A stretch of 64,000 nucleotides of DNA from Clostridium sp. ZS2-4 (GCF_026719745.1 NZ_JAPPRQ010000011.1:124001-188000), one strand, 5' to 3'. Shown: positions 17,215 to 26,764, counted from the first letter of the stretch. Notes: generated from the letters alone by a model not told the origin. A program made the numbers and translations.

Positions 17215-17601
17215 ATGTATACAAGTAATGCGTATAATGCTTATAAACAAAATAGTATAAATTATGCTTCAAAAGAACAATTATTATTGATGTTAGTTGA
17301 TGGTGCAGTAAAATATATAAAGATAGGAAGACAAGCTATATTGGACAAAGATATTTCAAAGGCCCATAACAGTATAATAAGAACTCAAGATATATTTTAT
17401 GAACTTATGGCAACTTTAGATGTAGACCAAGCTGGAGCATGGGGACAACAGCTTATGAGTATCTATGAATTTATAGTGAGAAGATTGACAGAAGCTAACA
17501 TAAAAAAAGATGTAAATATTATAGACGAAATCTTACCTTTAATAGAGGATATTCGACATACATGGAATGAAGCTTATAAAATATCAAAAGGTCAGAGATA
17601 A
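17215..17601 (+). CDS. fliS: Flagellin export chaperone FliS
   Basis: A 128-residue FliS, the cytoplasmic chaperone that holds flagellin unfolded before export. The family pattern is clear: AYNAYKQNSINYASKEQLLLMLVDGAVKY at the start, then helical segments ending in IRHTWNEAYK. TGGGAGG precedes the ATG. It is first in the SigD-type operon fliS-fliD-fliT-like. Confidence 0.96.
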   Translation: MYTSNAYNAYKQNSINYASKEQLLLMLVDGAVKYIKIGRQAILDKDISKAHNSIIRTQDIFYELMATLDVDQAGAWGQQLMSIYEFIVRRLTEANIKKDVNIIDEILPLIEDIRHTWNEAYKISKGQR

Positions 17602-17632
17602 ACTATAAATTTAGTGAAATGGGGTGTATGAA

Positions 17633-20128
17633 GTGAACACTATTAATGCAGTTAATAAATTAAGATTAACTGGAATGGCTACTGGTATGGATACAGATGG
17701 TGCCATAAAACAAATGATGACCAGATATTATGCCAGGGTAGACAAAGAAAAGCAGAGACAGCAAACATTAGCGTGGAGACAAGAAGGATATAGAGATATG
17801 ATAGGACAAGTTAATTCTCTTAAAACAAAATATTTTGATGTTTTATCTAAAGACTACTTGTTATCAGAAAATAATTTTTCAACATTTGAAGTAACTCAAA
17901 CGGGTACAATAAGTAATGCTATTACTGCAAAGGCTTCATCAGGAGCTTTAGAAGGAAGCTACAGCGTAGAAGTAACTTCTGCTAATATAGCAACTAAGGC
18001 ATCACTTGATCCAACTGCAAATGTAAATATAAAAGAGGCAACGTTAGGACTTGATTTTCCATTAGTAATAAAACATGTAGATGGTACCAATTTCAATGAT
18101 AGTTTGGTTATTGAAGGTAAAACTATAAATATAACTTCTGGAACATATAAAAATCTTAGTGAATTAGCATCGCAGATTAATAAGGACATGTCATCAGTAG
18201 ATTTGGGAGGAGGAAAAAATCTTAGCGATAATGTAAAGGCTGTGGTGAAAGATGGTAATATTAAGTTCTTGAAAAAAGTTACCATAGATGACACAAATAA
18301 TAATTTAACCATAGATGTTGATGGTACAACTCAGAATATAACTATAGATAACGGAAGTTATACTTTAGAAGAATTGGCATCAAAACTAAATGGTAAATTA
18401 AGTGGGGGATATACTGCACAGTCAACGGATGGTTTGAATATTACTTTTACAAATGCGGATAAGGCACCTGTAGCAGGAACTGCAAAATTTAGTGATAATA
18501 GTGAAATAAAGTTTGACTCCAAGGTAACAGTAAGCAGAACCGGTGCTGATAACGATGAGTTTTCAAATCCTACTATCAATGAAGATACAGTGTCTTATGA
18601 TAAAAGGATAATTTCAGGAGTAAATGATACGTTAACTTTTAATGTATTTGATGGTACAGGTGGTGCTTCAGTTCCTACAACTATTAATTTAACAGCTGGA
18701 ACTCATGATATGTCTTCACTTGTTACAGAAATAAACAATAAATTGGGAGCAGGTAGTTCCATAACAGTATCGGAATCGGTTAATGGTAAAATGTTATTTA
18801 AGTCAACTACAAGTGACCAAATAACTCTAACAGGTAATGCTGCCAGTACACTGGGAGTCGCAAGTGGATTTAAAATAGATCAAAAAATTAGCGATAAAAT
18901 GGCTAATCTTATAAATGATGCAGGAAAAGACAGGGTTGAATTTACTATAAATGGGAAAAATTATTGTTATGATTTTACCAGTACAAGTGATACGACTGTT
19001 GGTGATAAAACTTATATTGGAGCAAAGGACAAAAGTATATCTGATATATTAAACGATATAGAAAAAGGTTCAAATGTTGATATTTCTTACAGTCAATTAG
19101 ATAGAAAATTCTATATGACTTCAAAGGATACAGGGTCAAGTCAAAATATTTCTATAACAGATGATTCTACAAACAAATTTGTAGAAAATTTATTTGGAAC
19201 TACTGTAGCAACGGCAGGTACTGATGTGGTAGTGAAAATAACACAACCAAATGGTTCAAGCAACACGCTTATACAAAGTTCTAATAATTTCACTGTGGAT
19301 GGGATTAGTTATACTCTAAACAGTAAACCAACGGAAGCTGTTACCTTTGATGTTAAAGGGAATGCAGATGGAACTTTTGACAAAATAAAGTCGTTTATAG
19401 ATAGCTATAATGAATTGATAGGGAAGATAGGAAGCCAGGTTGAAGAGAAAAAGCAATATACATATCTTCCCCTTACAGATGAACAAAAAGAGGCAATGAG
19501 TGAGGATGAAATAAAAAAATGGGAAACAAAAGCGAAACAAGGATTATTTTCAGGAGACAGTACTCTTGAAAACATGTTGATGAAGATGAGAAGTGCATTT
19601 TTTGAAGATGTTGAAGGAGTGGGGACAAGTTTATTTCAAATAGGGTTAAATACTTCTTCTGATGTATCAGAAAGAGGGAAAATAATCATAGATGAAGAAA
19701 AGTTAAAAGAAGCATTAAAGGATAATCCTGATAAGGTTATGGATTTATTTATTAAAAAGTCAACAAGTCATGAATATTATTCAAGAAGTATGTCAAGTGC
19801 AGATAGAAGTGAAAGGTATAATGAAGAGGGAATTTTTCATAGAATAAGTGATATTATTCAGGATAATATATCCACTTTTAGAGACAGTAATGGTAAAAAA
19901 GGAACACTTCTTGAAATAGCAGGTATAAAAGGCGATTTTACAGAATTTAAAAATACTTTAACTAATGAAATGAAAGAAAGAGAGTTAAAGATACAAGATA
20001 TGATGAAAAAGATATATGAAAAAGAAGATAGATATTACAAGCAATTTGCACGTTTAGAAGTTGCTATGAATAAAATGAATTCTCAAACTAATTGGTTATA
20101 TAGTCAATTGGGAATGAGTCAAGGATAG
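17633..20128 (+). CDS. fliD: Flagellar filament cap protein FliD (HAP2), enlarged
   Basis: An 831-residue FliD, which caps the growing filament and folds flagellin into it. The N-terminal domain (about 1-110; LRLTGMATGMDTDGAIKQMM) and the C-terminal domain (about 580-831, ending in MNKMNSQTNWLYSQLG) are conserved. The middle (about 120-580) is expanded; Bacillus FliD has about 500 residues. That region has recurring TINLTAGTHDMSSL / NLTIDVDGTTQNI-like beta segments, so it may be tandem beta domains exposed at the filament tip. I chose GTG 17633 because GGGGTG at 17621-17626 sits six bases upstream; an in-frame GTG at 17624 overlaps that site. Confidence 0.94.
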   Translation: MNTINAVNKLRLTGMATGMDTDGAIKQMMTRYYARVDKEKQRQQTLAWRQEGYRDMIGQVNSLKTKYFDVLSKDYLLSENNFSTFEVTQTGTISNAITAKASSGALEGSYSVEVTSANIATKASLDPTANVNIKEATLGLDFPLVIKHVDGTNFNDSLVIEGKTINITSGTYKNLSELASQINKDMSSVDLGGGKNLSDNVKAVVKDGNIKFLKKVTIDDTNNNLTIDVDGTTQNITIDNGSYTLEELASKLNGKLSGGYTAQSTDGLNITFTNADKAPVAGTAKFSDNSEIKFDSKVTVSRTGADNDEFSNPTINEDTVSYDKRIISGVNDTLTFNVFDGTGGASVPTTINLTAGTHDMSSLVTEINNKLGAGSSITVSESVNGKMLFKSTTSDQITLTGNAASTLGVASGFKIDQKISDKMANLINDAGKDRVEFTINGKNYCYDFTSTSDTTVGDKTYIGAKDKSISDILNDIEKGSNVDISYSQLDRKFYMTSKDTGSSQNISITDDSTNKFVENLFGTTVATAGTDVVVKITQPNGSSNTLIQSSNNFTVDGISYTLNSKPTEAVTFDVKGNADGTFDKIKSFIDSYNELIGKIGSQVEEKKQYTYLPLTDEQKEAMSEDEIKKWETKAKQGLFSGDSTLENMLMKMRSAFFEDVEGVGTSLFQIGLNTSSDVSERGKIIIDEEKLKEALKDNPDKVMDLFIKKSTSHEYYSRSMSSADRSERYNEEGIFHRISDIIQDNISTFRDSNGKKGTLLEIAGIKGDFTEFKNTLTNEMKERELKIQDMMKKIYEKEDRYYKQFARLEVAMNKMNSQTNWLYSQLGMSQG

Positions 20129-20134
20129 TAAGAT

Positions 20135-20488
20135 ATGGATGCTGGCAATATGAATTTAAAAGATAAGTTAAAAGAATATAGAGATATAACGGTAAAAATA
20201 ATTACTAGTGTTGAAAATGAAGATTATGATAACTTGGATGAGCTATTATCTGATAGACAAGAGATAATAAATTTAATAAATCAGCTAAAATATTCAAAAA
20301 AAGATTTCTTATACTGGTGTAAGGAATTAGATATACTAGTTCTTAATCAAAAGCTAGTAAAATTAATGAACAAGAAAAAAGCTGATTTACGTAATAATAT
20401 AAACAAACTAACAAATTCACAAAATGCAAATAAAAGCTACAATAAACAATATGCTGCAGATTCTGTATTTTTTAATAAAAAAATTTAA
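20135..20488 (+). CDS. FliT-like small flagellar protein
   Basis: A 117-residue, mostly helical, charged protein right after fliD, the position of FliT (the FliD chaperone) in many bacteria. Sequence motifs of FliT are weak by eye; the KLKEYRDITVKIITSVENEDYDNLDELLSDRQEIINLI segment resembles the FliT/FlgN-type helix pair with an acidic turn. The tail (about 95-117) is asparagine/lysine-rich. The ATG lies six bases after the fliD stop. The role is inferred from location and helical character. Confidence 0.65.
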   Translation: MDAGNMNLKDKLKEYRDITVKIITSVENEDYDNLDELLSDRQEIINLINQLKYSKKDFLYWCKELDILVLNQKLVKLMNKKKADLRNNINKLTNSQNANKSYNKQYAADSVFFNKKI

Positions 20489-20507
20489 AAAATTTATAAA
20501 AAACTAT

Positions 20508-20533
20508 TAAGTGTTAAAAAAAAACATCGATAT
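20508..20533 (+). promoter_or_regulatory. SigD/FliA-type promoter of the main flagellin gene
   Basis: TAAG at 20508-20511 as -35 and TCGATATA starting at 20527 as -10, with a 15-base spacer. The start of transcription would fall near 20541, giving a leader of about 60 bases that contains the CsrA-type hairpin. Confidence 0.75.
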
Positions 20534-20553
20534 AATATATGTAAACAAAAATA

Positions 20554-20591
20554 GTGGGAATGGATTTCCACAAACATAAATTCAAGGAGGA
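20554..20591 (+). promoter_or_regulatory. Likely CsrA-binding leader of the flagellin mRNA
   Basis: GTGGGAA and TTTCCAC pair over seven bases with the four-base loop TGGA (20561-20564), so GGA is displayed in the loop. A second GGA lies in the ribosome site CAAGGAGGA (20583-20591). Two such sites, the downstream one over the ribosome site, is the arrangement known for CsrA control of Bacillus hag. fliW and csrA are encoded upstream. Binding itself is inferred. Confidence 0.7.
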
Positions 20592-20598
20592 ATTAAAA

Positions 20599-21498
20599 AT
20601 GATTATTAATCACAATCTTAACGCAATGAATGCACACAGACAAATGAGTGCTAACACAGTAACAGCAGGAAAGTCTATGGAAAAATTAAGCTCAGGTTTA
20701 AGAATAAACAGAGCTGGAGATGACGCTGCAGGATTAGCAATCTCTGAAAAAATGAGAGGACAAATCAGAGGTCTTGATCAAGCTTCAAGAAACTCTCAAG
20801 ATGGTATCTCAATGATCCAAACTGCTGAAGGTGGATTAAATGAAACTCACGCTATTCTTCAAAGAATGAGAGAATTAGCAGTTCAAGCTGCTAATGATAC
20901 AAACGTATCAACTGATAGAAAAGCTATCCAAGGAGAATTAAATCAATTAACTTCAGAAATAACAAGAATAGGAAACACAACTGAATTCAATACTCAAAAA
21001 TTATTAAATGGTAATTCAACAGTTGCAGGAGAATCTTTAACAGCAACATTACAAATAGGTGCTAATGAAGGTCAAACATTCCAAATGCAAATAACTGATA
21101 TGAGATCTCAATCTCTTAAGTTAACAACTTCAACTGCAACTATTGGTACAGCTACAGAGGCGTTAACAGATAAATCAACTTCTACAGCTGAATATGCATT
21201 AAATGTTGGAAGTACAGCAGCAGCAGGATCAGCAGTAACAGTAATAAATACTGCAATAAACACTGTTTCAACTGAAAGAGCTAAACTTGGTGCATACCAA
21301 AACAGATTAGAACATACAATAGCTAACTTAAATACAGCTTCTGAAAACTTAAGTGCATCAGAATCAAGAGTAAGAGACGTAGATATGGCTAAAGAAATGA
21401 TGGGATTCTCAAAAACTAATATCTTAAGCCAAGCTGCTCAAGCAATGCTTGCTCAAGCTAACCAACAACCACAAGGAGTTCTTCAATTATTAAGATAA
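20599..21498 (+). CDS. hag: Flagellin, main filament subunit
   Basis: A 299-residue flagellin. The conserved N-terminal part (MIINHNLNAMNAHRQ; LSSGLRINRAGDDAAGLAIS) and C-terminal part (ending QPQGVLQLLR) make up nearly the whole protein, with a short central region. Residues about 170-225 are crowded with Ser, Thr and Ala, the likely sites of O-linked sugar given the island downstream. The longer frame begins at 20554, but ATG 20599 with AAGGAGG upstream is the true start. Codon use shows more AAC, ATC and CTT than its neighbours, as expected of a very highly expressed gene. It is under a SigD-type promoter and probably FliW-CsrA control. Confidence 0.97.
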   Translation: MIINHNLNAMNAHRQMSANTVTAGKSMEKLSSGLRINRAGDDAAGLAISEKMRGQIRGLDQASRNSQDGISMIQTAEGGLNETHAILQRMRELAVQAANDTNVSTDRKAIQGELNQLTSEITRIGNTTEFNTQKLLNGNSTVAGESLTATLQIGANEGQTFQMQITDMRSQSLKLTTSTATIGTATEALTDKSTSTAEYALNVGSTAAAGSAVTVINTAINTVSTERAKLGAYQNRLEHTIANLNTASENLSASESRVRDVDMAKEMMGFSKTNILSQAAQAMLAQANQQPQGVLQLLR

Positions 21499-21506
21499 GT
21501 GAGGAT

Positions 21507-21560
21507 CTAAATCTTTGATTTAGTAATTCGAACTTACCCAGCGACCAAAGGGAGTCGGGT
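21507..21560 (+). other. Two hairpins in the flagellin 3' untranslated region
   Basis: CTAAATC / GATTTAG (21507-21523) is a perfect 7-base stem with a 3-base loop. A second structure at 21537-21560 pairs CGAC with GTCG (plus flanking CC/GG) around a loop containing AGGGA. They precede the terminator. They could stabilise the mRNA or present a further GGA site; no function is shown. Confidence 0.45.
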
Positions 21561-21589
21561 TTCATTTAAAGATATCATAATAATTTTTA

Positions 21590-21626
21590 AAAAGATCAGA
21601 AAGAAATTTCTGGTCTTTTTCTTTTA
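21590..21626 (+). terminator. Intrinsic terminator after the flagellin gene
   Basis: GATCAGAAA pairs with TTTCTGGTC (one G-U) around a GAAA loop, flanked by A-run and T-run. It ends the flagellin transcript just before the next SigD-type promoter. Confidence 0.88.
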
Positions 21627-21628
21627 AG

Positions 21629-21655
21629 TAAAGAAAGATAGTATATAAACGATAT
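21629..21655 (+). promoter_or_regulatory. SigD/FliA-type promoter of the glycosylation island
   Basis: TAAAG at 21629 and AACGATAT at 21648-21655 with a 15-base spacer. It lies directly after the flagellin terminator and 40 bases before the first glycosyltransferase, tying the sugar genes to filament expression. Confidence 0.75.
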
Positions 21656-21694
21656 TTATAGTAGCAAAGAATTAATTCGAGAGTTGGTGCAATT

Positions 21695-23572
21695 ATGAAG
21701 CTAAGTGTATGTATTATTACTAAAAATGAAGAAAGACATATAGAAAGATGTTTAAAGAGCATATATCCTTTAGCTGAAAAAGGTTTAGCCGAAATAATCT
21801 TAGTAGATACTGGGTCAAAAGATAAGACTGTAGAAATAGCTAAAAAATATACTGATAATATATTTTCCTATGTTTGGAGAGATGATTTTGCGGAAGCTAG
21901 AAACTTTAGTATAACTAAAGCTAAAGGAGAGTATCTTTTAATAATAGATGCAGATGAGGAAGTAGAGAAAGATTCATTGAATAAAATAGTAAATTTATTT
22001 AATGATGAAGAATATAGAAAATTTAACGCTTTTACCTTTAAGGAAAAGAATTTTACAGATGAAGATTTAAAGAATTTTGGGATATTTACAAGGGCTTTTA
22101 TATTTAAAAATTCTGAGGATTTTTTCTATACAGGAAGTATACATGAACAACCAAGCATTATGATGCCCTGTAAGCATTTAGATGCATATATACTGCATTA
22201 TGGTTATATAATGAACGAAAAAGTTAAAGAGGAAAAATTCATAAGAAACTCTAAATTATTAAAAAAGGAATTAATAAAAAATCCTGATAATCTTTATTAT
22301 AGGTATCAATTAGCAGTAACTTATCAAGTACATGGTGATACCAAAGAAGCAGCGAAAGAAATAGATATTGTTATAAATATTTTAAAAAATAAAGTATATG
22401 ACAAATTACATTTGCTTTATTATAGTGCTGCTGCTCAAATTTATAAGTCAGAAGGTTTATATGATAAAGTAATAGAAGTGTGCAGTAGAGGATTGGAAAA
22501 ACAAAAAGACTTTATTGATTTGGTATATAGTATGATGCAAGCTTTTTATATGACAGAAAAATATGAAAAAGCATTAGATTATGCAGAAGGTTATTTTATG
22601 CTATTGAGAGATTTTAAAAAACATGATATTTTTCATGATACAAGGTTTTTATTTTATTCATTAAGCTGTAAAGAAGAAGTAGAAAATATAGAATTAGTAT
22701 GTGCTTATAAGACTAAAAAGATAGAGTTAAAAGAATTTATAGAAAAATGTAAATTTAAAAATGTTGATAAAACATCAGGAGAACATATAATTAAAGATTT
22801 AATTTATTTTATAGAATCTTGTAAGATTAATAATGATACACATATTAAGAATTTAAAATATTTAAAAAATGTTATTGATTTTGTATTTGAAAGGACATTA
22901 AATTCAAAACAACTAAAAAATTTAACCCAAGAAGAAAATTTATATATAGTAGATAAATATTTAAAATTAGGAAAACTTCTTATTGAAAAAAATAAAGTTC
23001 TAACTAGAGAGGAAAAAGAATTTTTTAAAGCTATAAATAAAGCATCTCAGTGTGTAGAAAAAGCAAATGTGATAGATGCTGTAAAATTCATAAAGTATGG
23101 AATAGAAAAAAATCCAAACATGGCAAGACCCATGCAGGTTTATATAGAAAAAATTATGAACAGACAAGAGACTATAAGATATAACCATGAAATAAATGAA
23201 TTATTCAATGAGTTAAAAAATAAAATTGGAGAGCTTATACAAAGTGGTTATATAAAAGAGGCTGAAGAATTAATTAAAGAATGTGAAAAATATAATATGG
23301 ATGAAGAATTATATTCTATGAAGGCTGTAATGTTAATTATGAATAATAATATTACAGATGCAGAAGAACTTTTAAATAAAGCTGTTAAAAAGTATTCTAA
23401 GTCTTTTGATTTATTATATAACTTGGCATATGTATATGAGATAGGTGAGAATCAAGTTTTGGCTTTAGAATATTATAAAAAAAGCTTAGAGTTATGTGAA
23501 CATAAGGATATGAAGATGGAATTAATAAACAAAATAGAAAATATGGAAAAAGATTGTAAATTTAAAAGATGA
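21695..23572 (+). CDS. Family 2 glycosyltransferase with TPR repeats
   Basis: A 625-residue cytoplasmic protein. Residues 1-230 are a GT-A family 2 glycosyltransferase: LSVCIITKNEERHIERCLKSI, VDTGSKDKT, ARNFS and the metal-binding IIDADEE. The rest is helical with TPR-like repeats (about 205-330 and 500-615). Proteins of this kind act on flagellin or on sugar precursors in other clostridia; the TPRs could hold the protein substrate. The sugar cannot be told. Its GT domain is a close paralogue of the one in the next gene, and its C-terminal TPR block resembles the N-terminus of the protein at 26910. ATG has GAGAGTTGG-type weak ribosome site. Confidence 0.85.
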   Translation: MKLSVCIITKNEERHIERCLKSIYPLAEKGLAEIILVDTGSKDKTVEIAKKYTDNIFSYVWRDDFAEARNFSITKAKGEYLLIIDADEEVEKDSLNKIVNLFNDEEYRKFNAFTFKEKNFTDEDLKNFGIFTRAFIFKNSEDFFYTGSIHEQPSIMMPCKHLDAYILHYGYIMNEKVKEEKFIRNSKLLKKELIKNPDNLYYRYQLAVTYQVHGDTKEAAKEIDIVINILKNKVYDKLHLLYYSAAAQIYKSEGLYDKVIEVCSRGLEKQKDFIDLVYSMMQAFYMTEKYEKALDYAEGYFMLLRDFKKHDIFHDTRFLFYSLSCKEEVENIELVCAYKTKKIELKEFIEKCKFKNVDKTSGEHIIKDLIYFIESCKINNDTHIKNLKYLKNVIDFVFERTLNSKQLKNLTQEENLYIVDKYLKLGKLLIEKNKVLTREEKEFFKAINKASQCVEKANVIDAVKFIKYGIEKNPNMARPMQVYIEKIMNRQETIRYNHEINELFNELKNKIGELIQSGYIKEAEELIKECEKYNMDEELYSMKAVMLIMNNNITDAEELLNKAVKKYSKSFDLLYNLAYVYEIGENQVLALEYYKKSLELCEHKDMKMELINKIENMEKDCKFKR

Positions 23573-23588
23573 TATTTCGGAGGAGAAT

Positions 23589-26500
23589 ATGGAAAAGTTA
23601 AGTATAGTTATAAAGGATGACTTAAAAGAAAATATATATAGTTATATTAAAACTTTAAAACCACTTTTAGAAGATAGACAAAGCCAACTAGTTATAGTAA
23701 ATAATTTGGAAGAAAAACTTAATATAGAGTACAATCATATAATATATGAATTTAAAGAGGATTATAAAAAGTTTCATGAATTTTGTAATGCTTCATGTTT
23801 TAATAATAATATAATGATTATAGAAAGTGGTATGGTTTTAAGTGAAGACTTAGTTAAAAGTATAAAAGAGCTTTTAATTAAGTATAAAAATATAAATATA
23901 AAAGCGGATTTAAAAAAATATTATATTGAAGGTAACTATTATAAAAAAGAGAGTTGTCTTATTTATAATACAGAAACTTCTGTTGAAGAAAAATTGAAAA
24001 TTGAAATTGATGATTTTCATTATTTGAATTATTCAGGAGTTTATATTAATCATAATATAGCTAAGTTTATAGAAGATAATAAATTTAAAGAACTGTATTT
24101 ATGGTACAAGAATTATATTATGAAAGAGGAAGATATTAAGCTTAAATTTTATGATTATGTAGAAAAGTTAAAAATAAATACAAGTATTAATATTAAAGAT
24201 GAAATAGAGAAGTATTTTATTTTAGAAAATTTAGATTCTAAATATTGTAAATATATAACTTTAAGTAAGATTATTGAAGAGAATAATTTATCAATAGATA
24301 AACTAAGTACCATATTAGAAGAAGCTAGATTTGATGAAAAAGATAGTTATTTTAGATATATGATACTTAAATTATTCAAAGATAAAAAATTTATAACTGA
24401 AATGTTTAATGTAATGGATAGAGTATACATAAAAGCTTACATGAAACAGTTATTTGAAGAGTATGAAGAGTTTGATTTGAGTGTTTATCAGTTCTTGATT
24501 TCAACAAATGTAGAAGAATTGAGTAAAGAAGAAATTAAAAATATAGTAGTTTATATGTATATAATAGAAATATATTTTGAAAATATATCTTTAAAGTCAG
24601 CAGAAAAAAGTAAAAAAGAAAAAATAGTAGAGCTATTCAAAATATACTCTCAGTACGGAATATATTTAATAAATAATAATTTATCAATGGACATTAAAAG
24701 AAAAGACTTTTTAATTAAATTAAAGAAAATAGCGAGTTTTATAAGTCTAAATAGATTTAAAGAGGCTATTGATAGTTTAAAGGAAATATGTGAAGTTTAT
24801 CAAGCTATGATAATACCTATAAGATACTATATACAAAAACTTATATGTGAAAATAAATTATATTCCAATGTACTTAGTATAACTATGATAGTTAAAAATG
24901 AAGAGAAAAACTTAGAAAGATGCTTGAAAAGTGTAAAACCACTTATAGATAATGGACTTGCAGAACTTATAATTGTAGATACTGGTTCAGATGATAAAAC
25001 TGTAGATATAGCTAAGAGATACACTGATAGAGTTTACTTTCACCCATGGCAGGGAAGTTTTTCAGAAGCTAGAAACTGGAGTATTTCATTAGCAGAAGGA
25101 CAATATATATTTATAATGGATGCGGATTATGAAATTGAAGATAAAATTTATAATTTTATTAAGTTTTTCAAAGGAAAAGATTATAAAAATTATAATACTT
25201 TTTCAGTTAAGATAAAAGATTATGATGATAGTGAATATAAAAAGTATACTATTATATCTCAATACTTAATATTTAAAAATGACGGAAGTTTTTATTATTC
25301 GGGTAATGTTCATAATCAACCTAATTTTAACAAACCTATTAAGAATTTTGATTTAACAATATTTCATTATGGATATATAATGGATAGCAAAGAAATAAAG
25401 GAAGGGAAATTTAAGAGAACTGCAAATTTGTTAAAAAGAGAGCTTCAAAAAGATCCTAATAATATATATTATAGATATCAGTTAACACATAGTTATTCAA
25501 TGAATGATAATCATATGGAATCTTTGAATCAATCCAAGATATTTATGAAGATATTAAATAAAGAACCCTTAAATTATGAGTATGTAATGTATTATATTAC
25601 TGCTGCAATGACTAACTTTATAAATAAATTATATGATGAAACAATAAAAATCTGTGATGATATTTTAAGTTTAAATCCAGAGTTTATTGATGCGGTATAT
25701 TTTAAAGCTCAATCTTTATTTTTTAAAGAGAACTTTCAAGAATGTATACAATGCTATGAAAAATATTTAGAGCTACTTCAAAACATAAATAATAATCCTA
25801 TAACCTTAGATACAAGGATACAATTATACAGCATGGATGGAAAAGATATAGCAGAAAGTGATATTGAAACTTCTTATTTGAAAATTGAAGATTATTCTGG
25901 ATTTTTAAACTATATATTTTCTAATAAAAACAAAGGGAATATTTTATTACATATTTCAGGAATAGTAAAAAGCTTTTTAGAACTTGATAAAATGAAAGAA
26001 ATGGTTTTGTTTTTTGATAAGTATATTCTAAAAGGAATAGAAAAAGAACAGGTTAACTACAGCTATTACATTAAAGATGAAATAGAGAATATGAAAGAAG
26101 AGCAGAGAGTTAATTTATTAAAAGAATTCAATAAGTTAACTAAAAATACTCAATACATATACTCAATAAAAAGAGCTTTAGAAAAGAAAGAAGGAAATAC
26201 ATTAAAAGATATTATTAAATTTTTATCATTTAATAATATAGAGGCTTTAAATCTCATTACAATGAAGAGATTGCTAGGAAATACTGCTCTTATTTTAATT
26301 GATAATAAAGATTTAAATTTAAGTCTTGAGGAAACTATTCAGCTTAGAAAGATAACTAAGTATATTTTAATACAAGTTCTTAATAAAAAATCCTTTAAGG
26401 GCTTAAATAAAGAGCAGATATTAAAGATTATATTTAAATATATGGATTACAGTTTTTCAGTATATGAAAATAGTAAAGAAAGCTTAAGCAATAAAGAGGT

Positions 26501-26651
26501 ATTATTCTTAGAAAATATACTATTGGCTTTTCAACATATTCAGAATAAAGATTTAATTTCTGCTGTAAAATCAATTAAAGATGCTACTTTCGAAGATCAG
26601 GATATGGCAAATGCTATGGCGGTATATGTTGAAACTATAACCTGCTTATAA
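23589..26651 (+). CDS. Large family 2 glycosyltransferase with TPR repeats
   Basis: A 1020-residue protein. The N-terminal 110 residues (LSIVIKDDLKENIYSYIKTL, then VIVNN) have the rhythm of a degenerate family 2 transferase start. A helical region follows. An intact GT2 domain sits at about 427-650 with ITMIVKNEEKNLERCL, VDTGSDDKT, ARNWS and IMDADYE. TPR-like repeats run from about 655 to 770, with a helical tail. The last 60 residues resemble a segment near residue 440-490 of the preceding protein, so the pair probably arose by duplication. GGAGGAG precedes the ATG. Substrate is unknown; flagellin glycosylation is inferred from context. Confidence 0.85.
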   Translation: MEKLSIVIKDDLKENIYSYIKTLKPLLEDRQSQLVIVNNLEEKLNIEYNHIIYEFKEDYKKFHEFCNASCFNNNIMIIESGMVLSEDLVKSIKELLIKYKNINIKADLKKYYIEGNYYKKESCLIYNTETSVEEKLKIEIDDFHYLNYSGVYINHNIAKFIEDNKFKELYLWYKNYIMKEEDIKLKFYDYVEKLKINTSINIKDEIEKYFILENLDSKYCKYITLSKIIEENNLSIDKLSTILEEARFDEKDSYFRYMILKLFKDKKFITEMFNVMDRVYIKAYMKQLFEEYEEFDLSVYQFLISTNVEELSKEEIKNIVVYMYIIEIYFENISLKSAEKSKKEKIVELFKIYSQYGIYLINNNLSMDIKRKDFLIKLKKIASFISLNRFKEAIDSLKEICEVYQAMIIPIRYYIQKLICENKLYSNVLSITMIVKNEEKNLERCLKSVKPLIDNGLAELIIVDTGSDDKTVDIAKRYTDRVYFHPWQGSFSEARNWSISLAEGQYIFIMDADYEIEDKIYNFIKFFKGKDYKNYNTFSVKIKDYDDSEYKKYTIISQYLIFKNDGSFYYSGNVHNQPNFNKPIKNFDLTIFHYGYIMDSKEIKEGKFKRTANLLKRELQKDPNNIYYRYQLTHSYSMNDNHMESLNQSKIFMKILNKEPLNYEYVMYYITAAMTNFINKLYDETIKICDDILSLNPEFIDAVYFKAQSLFFKENFQECIQCYEKYLELLQNINNNPITLDTRIQLYSMDGKDIAESDIETSYLKIEDYSGFLNYIFSNKNKGNILLHISGIVKSFLELDKMKEMVLFFDKYILKGIEKEQVNYSYYIKDEIENMKEEQRVNLLKEFNKLTKNTQYIYSIKRALEKKEGNTLKDIIKFLSFNNIEALNLITMKRLLGNTALILIDNKDLNLSLEETIQLRKITKYILIQVLNKKSFKGLNKEQILKIIFKYMDYSFSVYENSKESLSNKEVLFLENILLAFQHIQNKDLISAVKSIKDATFEDQDMANAMAVYVETITCL

Positions 26652-26730
26652 GGGAAGTGTGCAATGTAATTAGAAAGTGGTATGTAAAAATATAGTATAC
26701 AAGTATATAATTAGCTAACTAATTGGTATA

Positions 26731-26764
26731 GTCCCAACATAATTATTCTCATTAATGTGGGGAC
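26731..26764 (+). other. 10-base hairpin in the gap between two glycosyltransferase genes
   Basis: GTCCCAACAT pairs with ATGTGGGGAC (one mismatch) around a 14-base loop. No T-run follows, so it is not a typical terminator. The surrounding 258-base gap (26652-26909) shows no gene and no SigD-type box. It may be an attenuator, a processing site or a relic. Confidence 0.4.

Noticed and set aside
20554-20598. Upstream extension of the flagellin frame
   Set aside because: It covers the CsrA-type hairpin and ribosome site; flagellins start at the MIINHN methionine.
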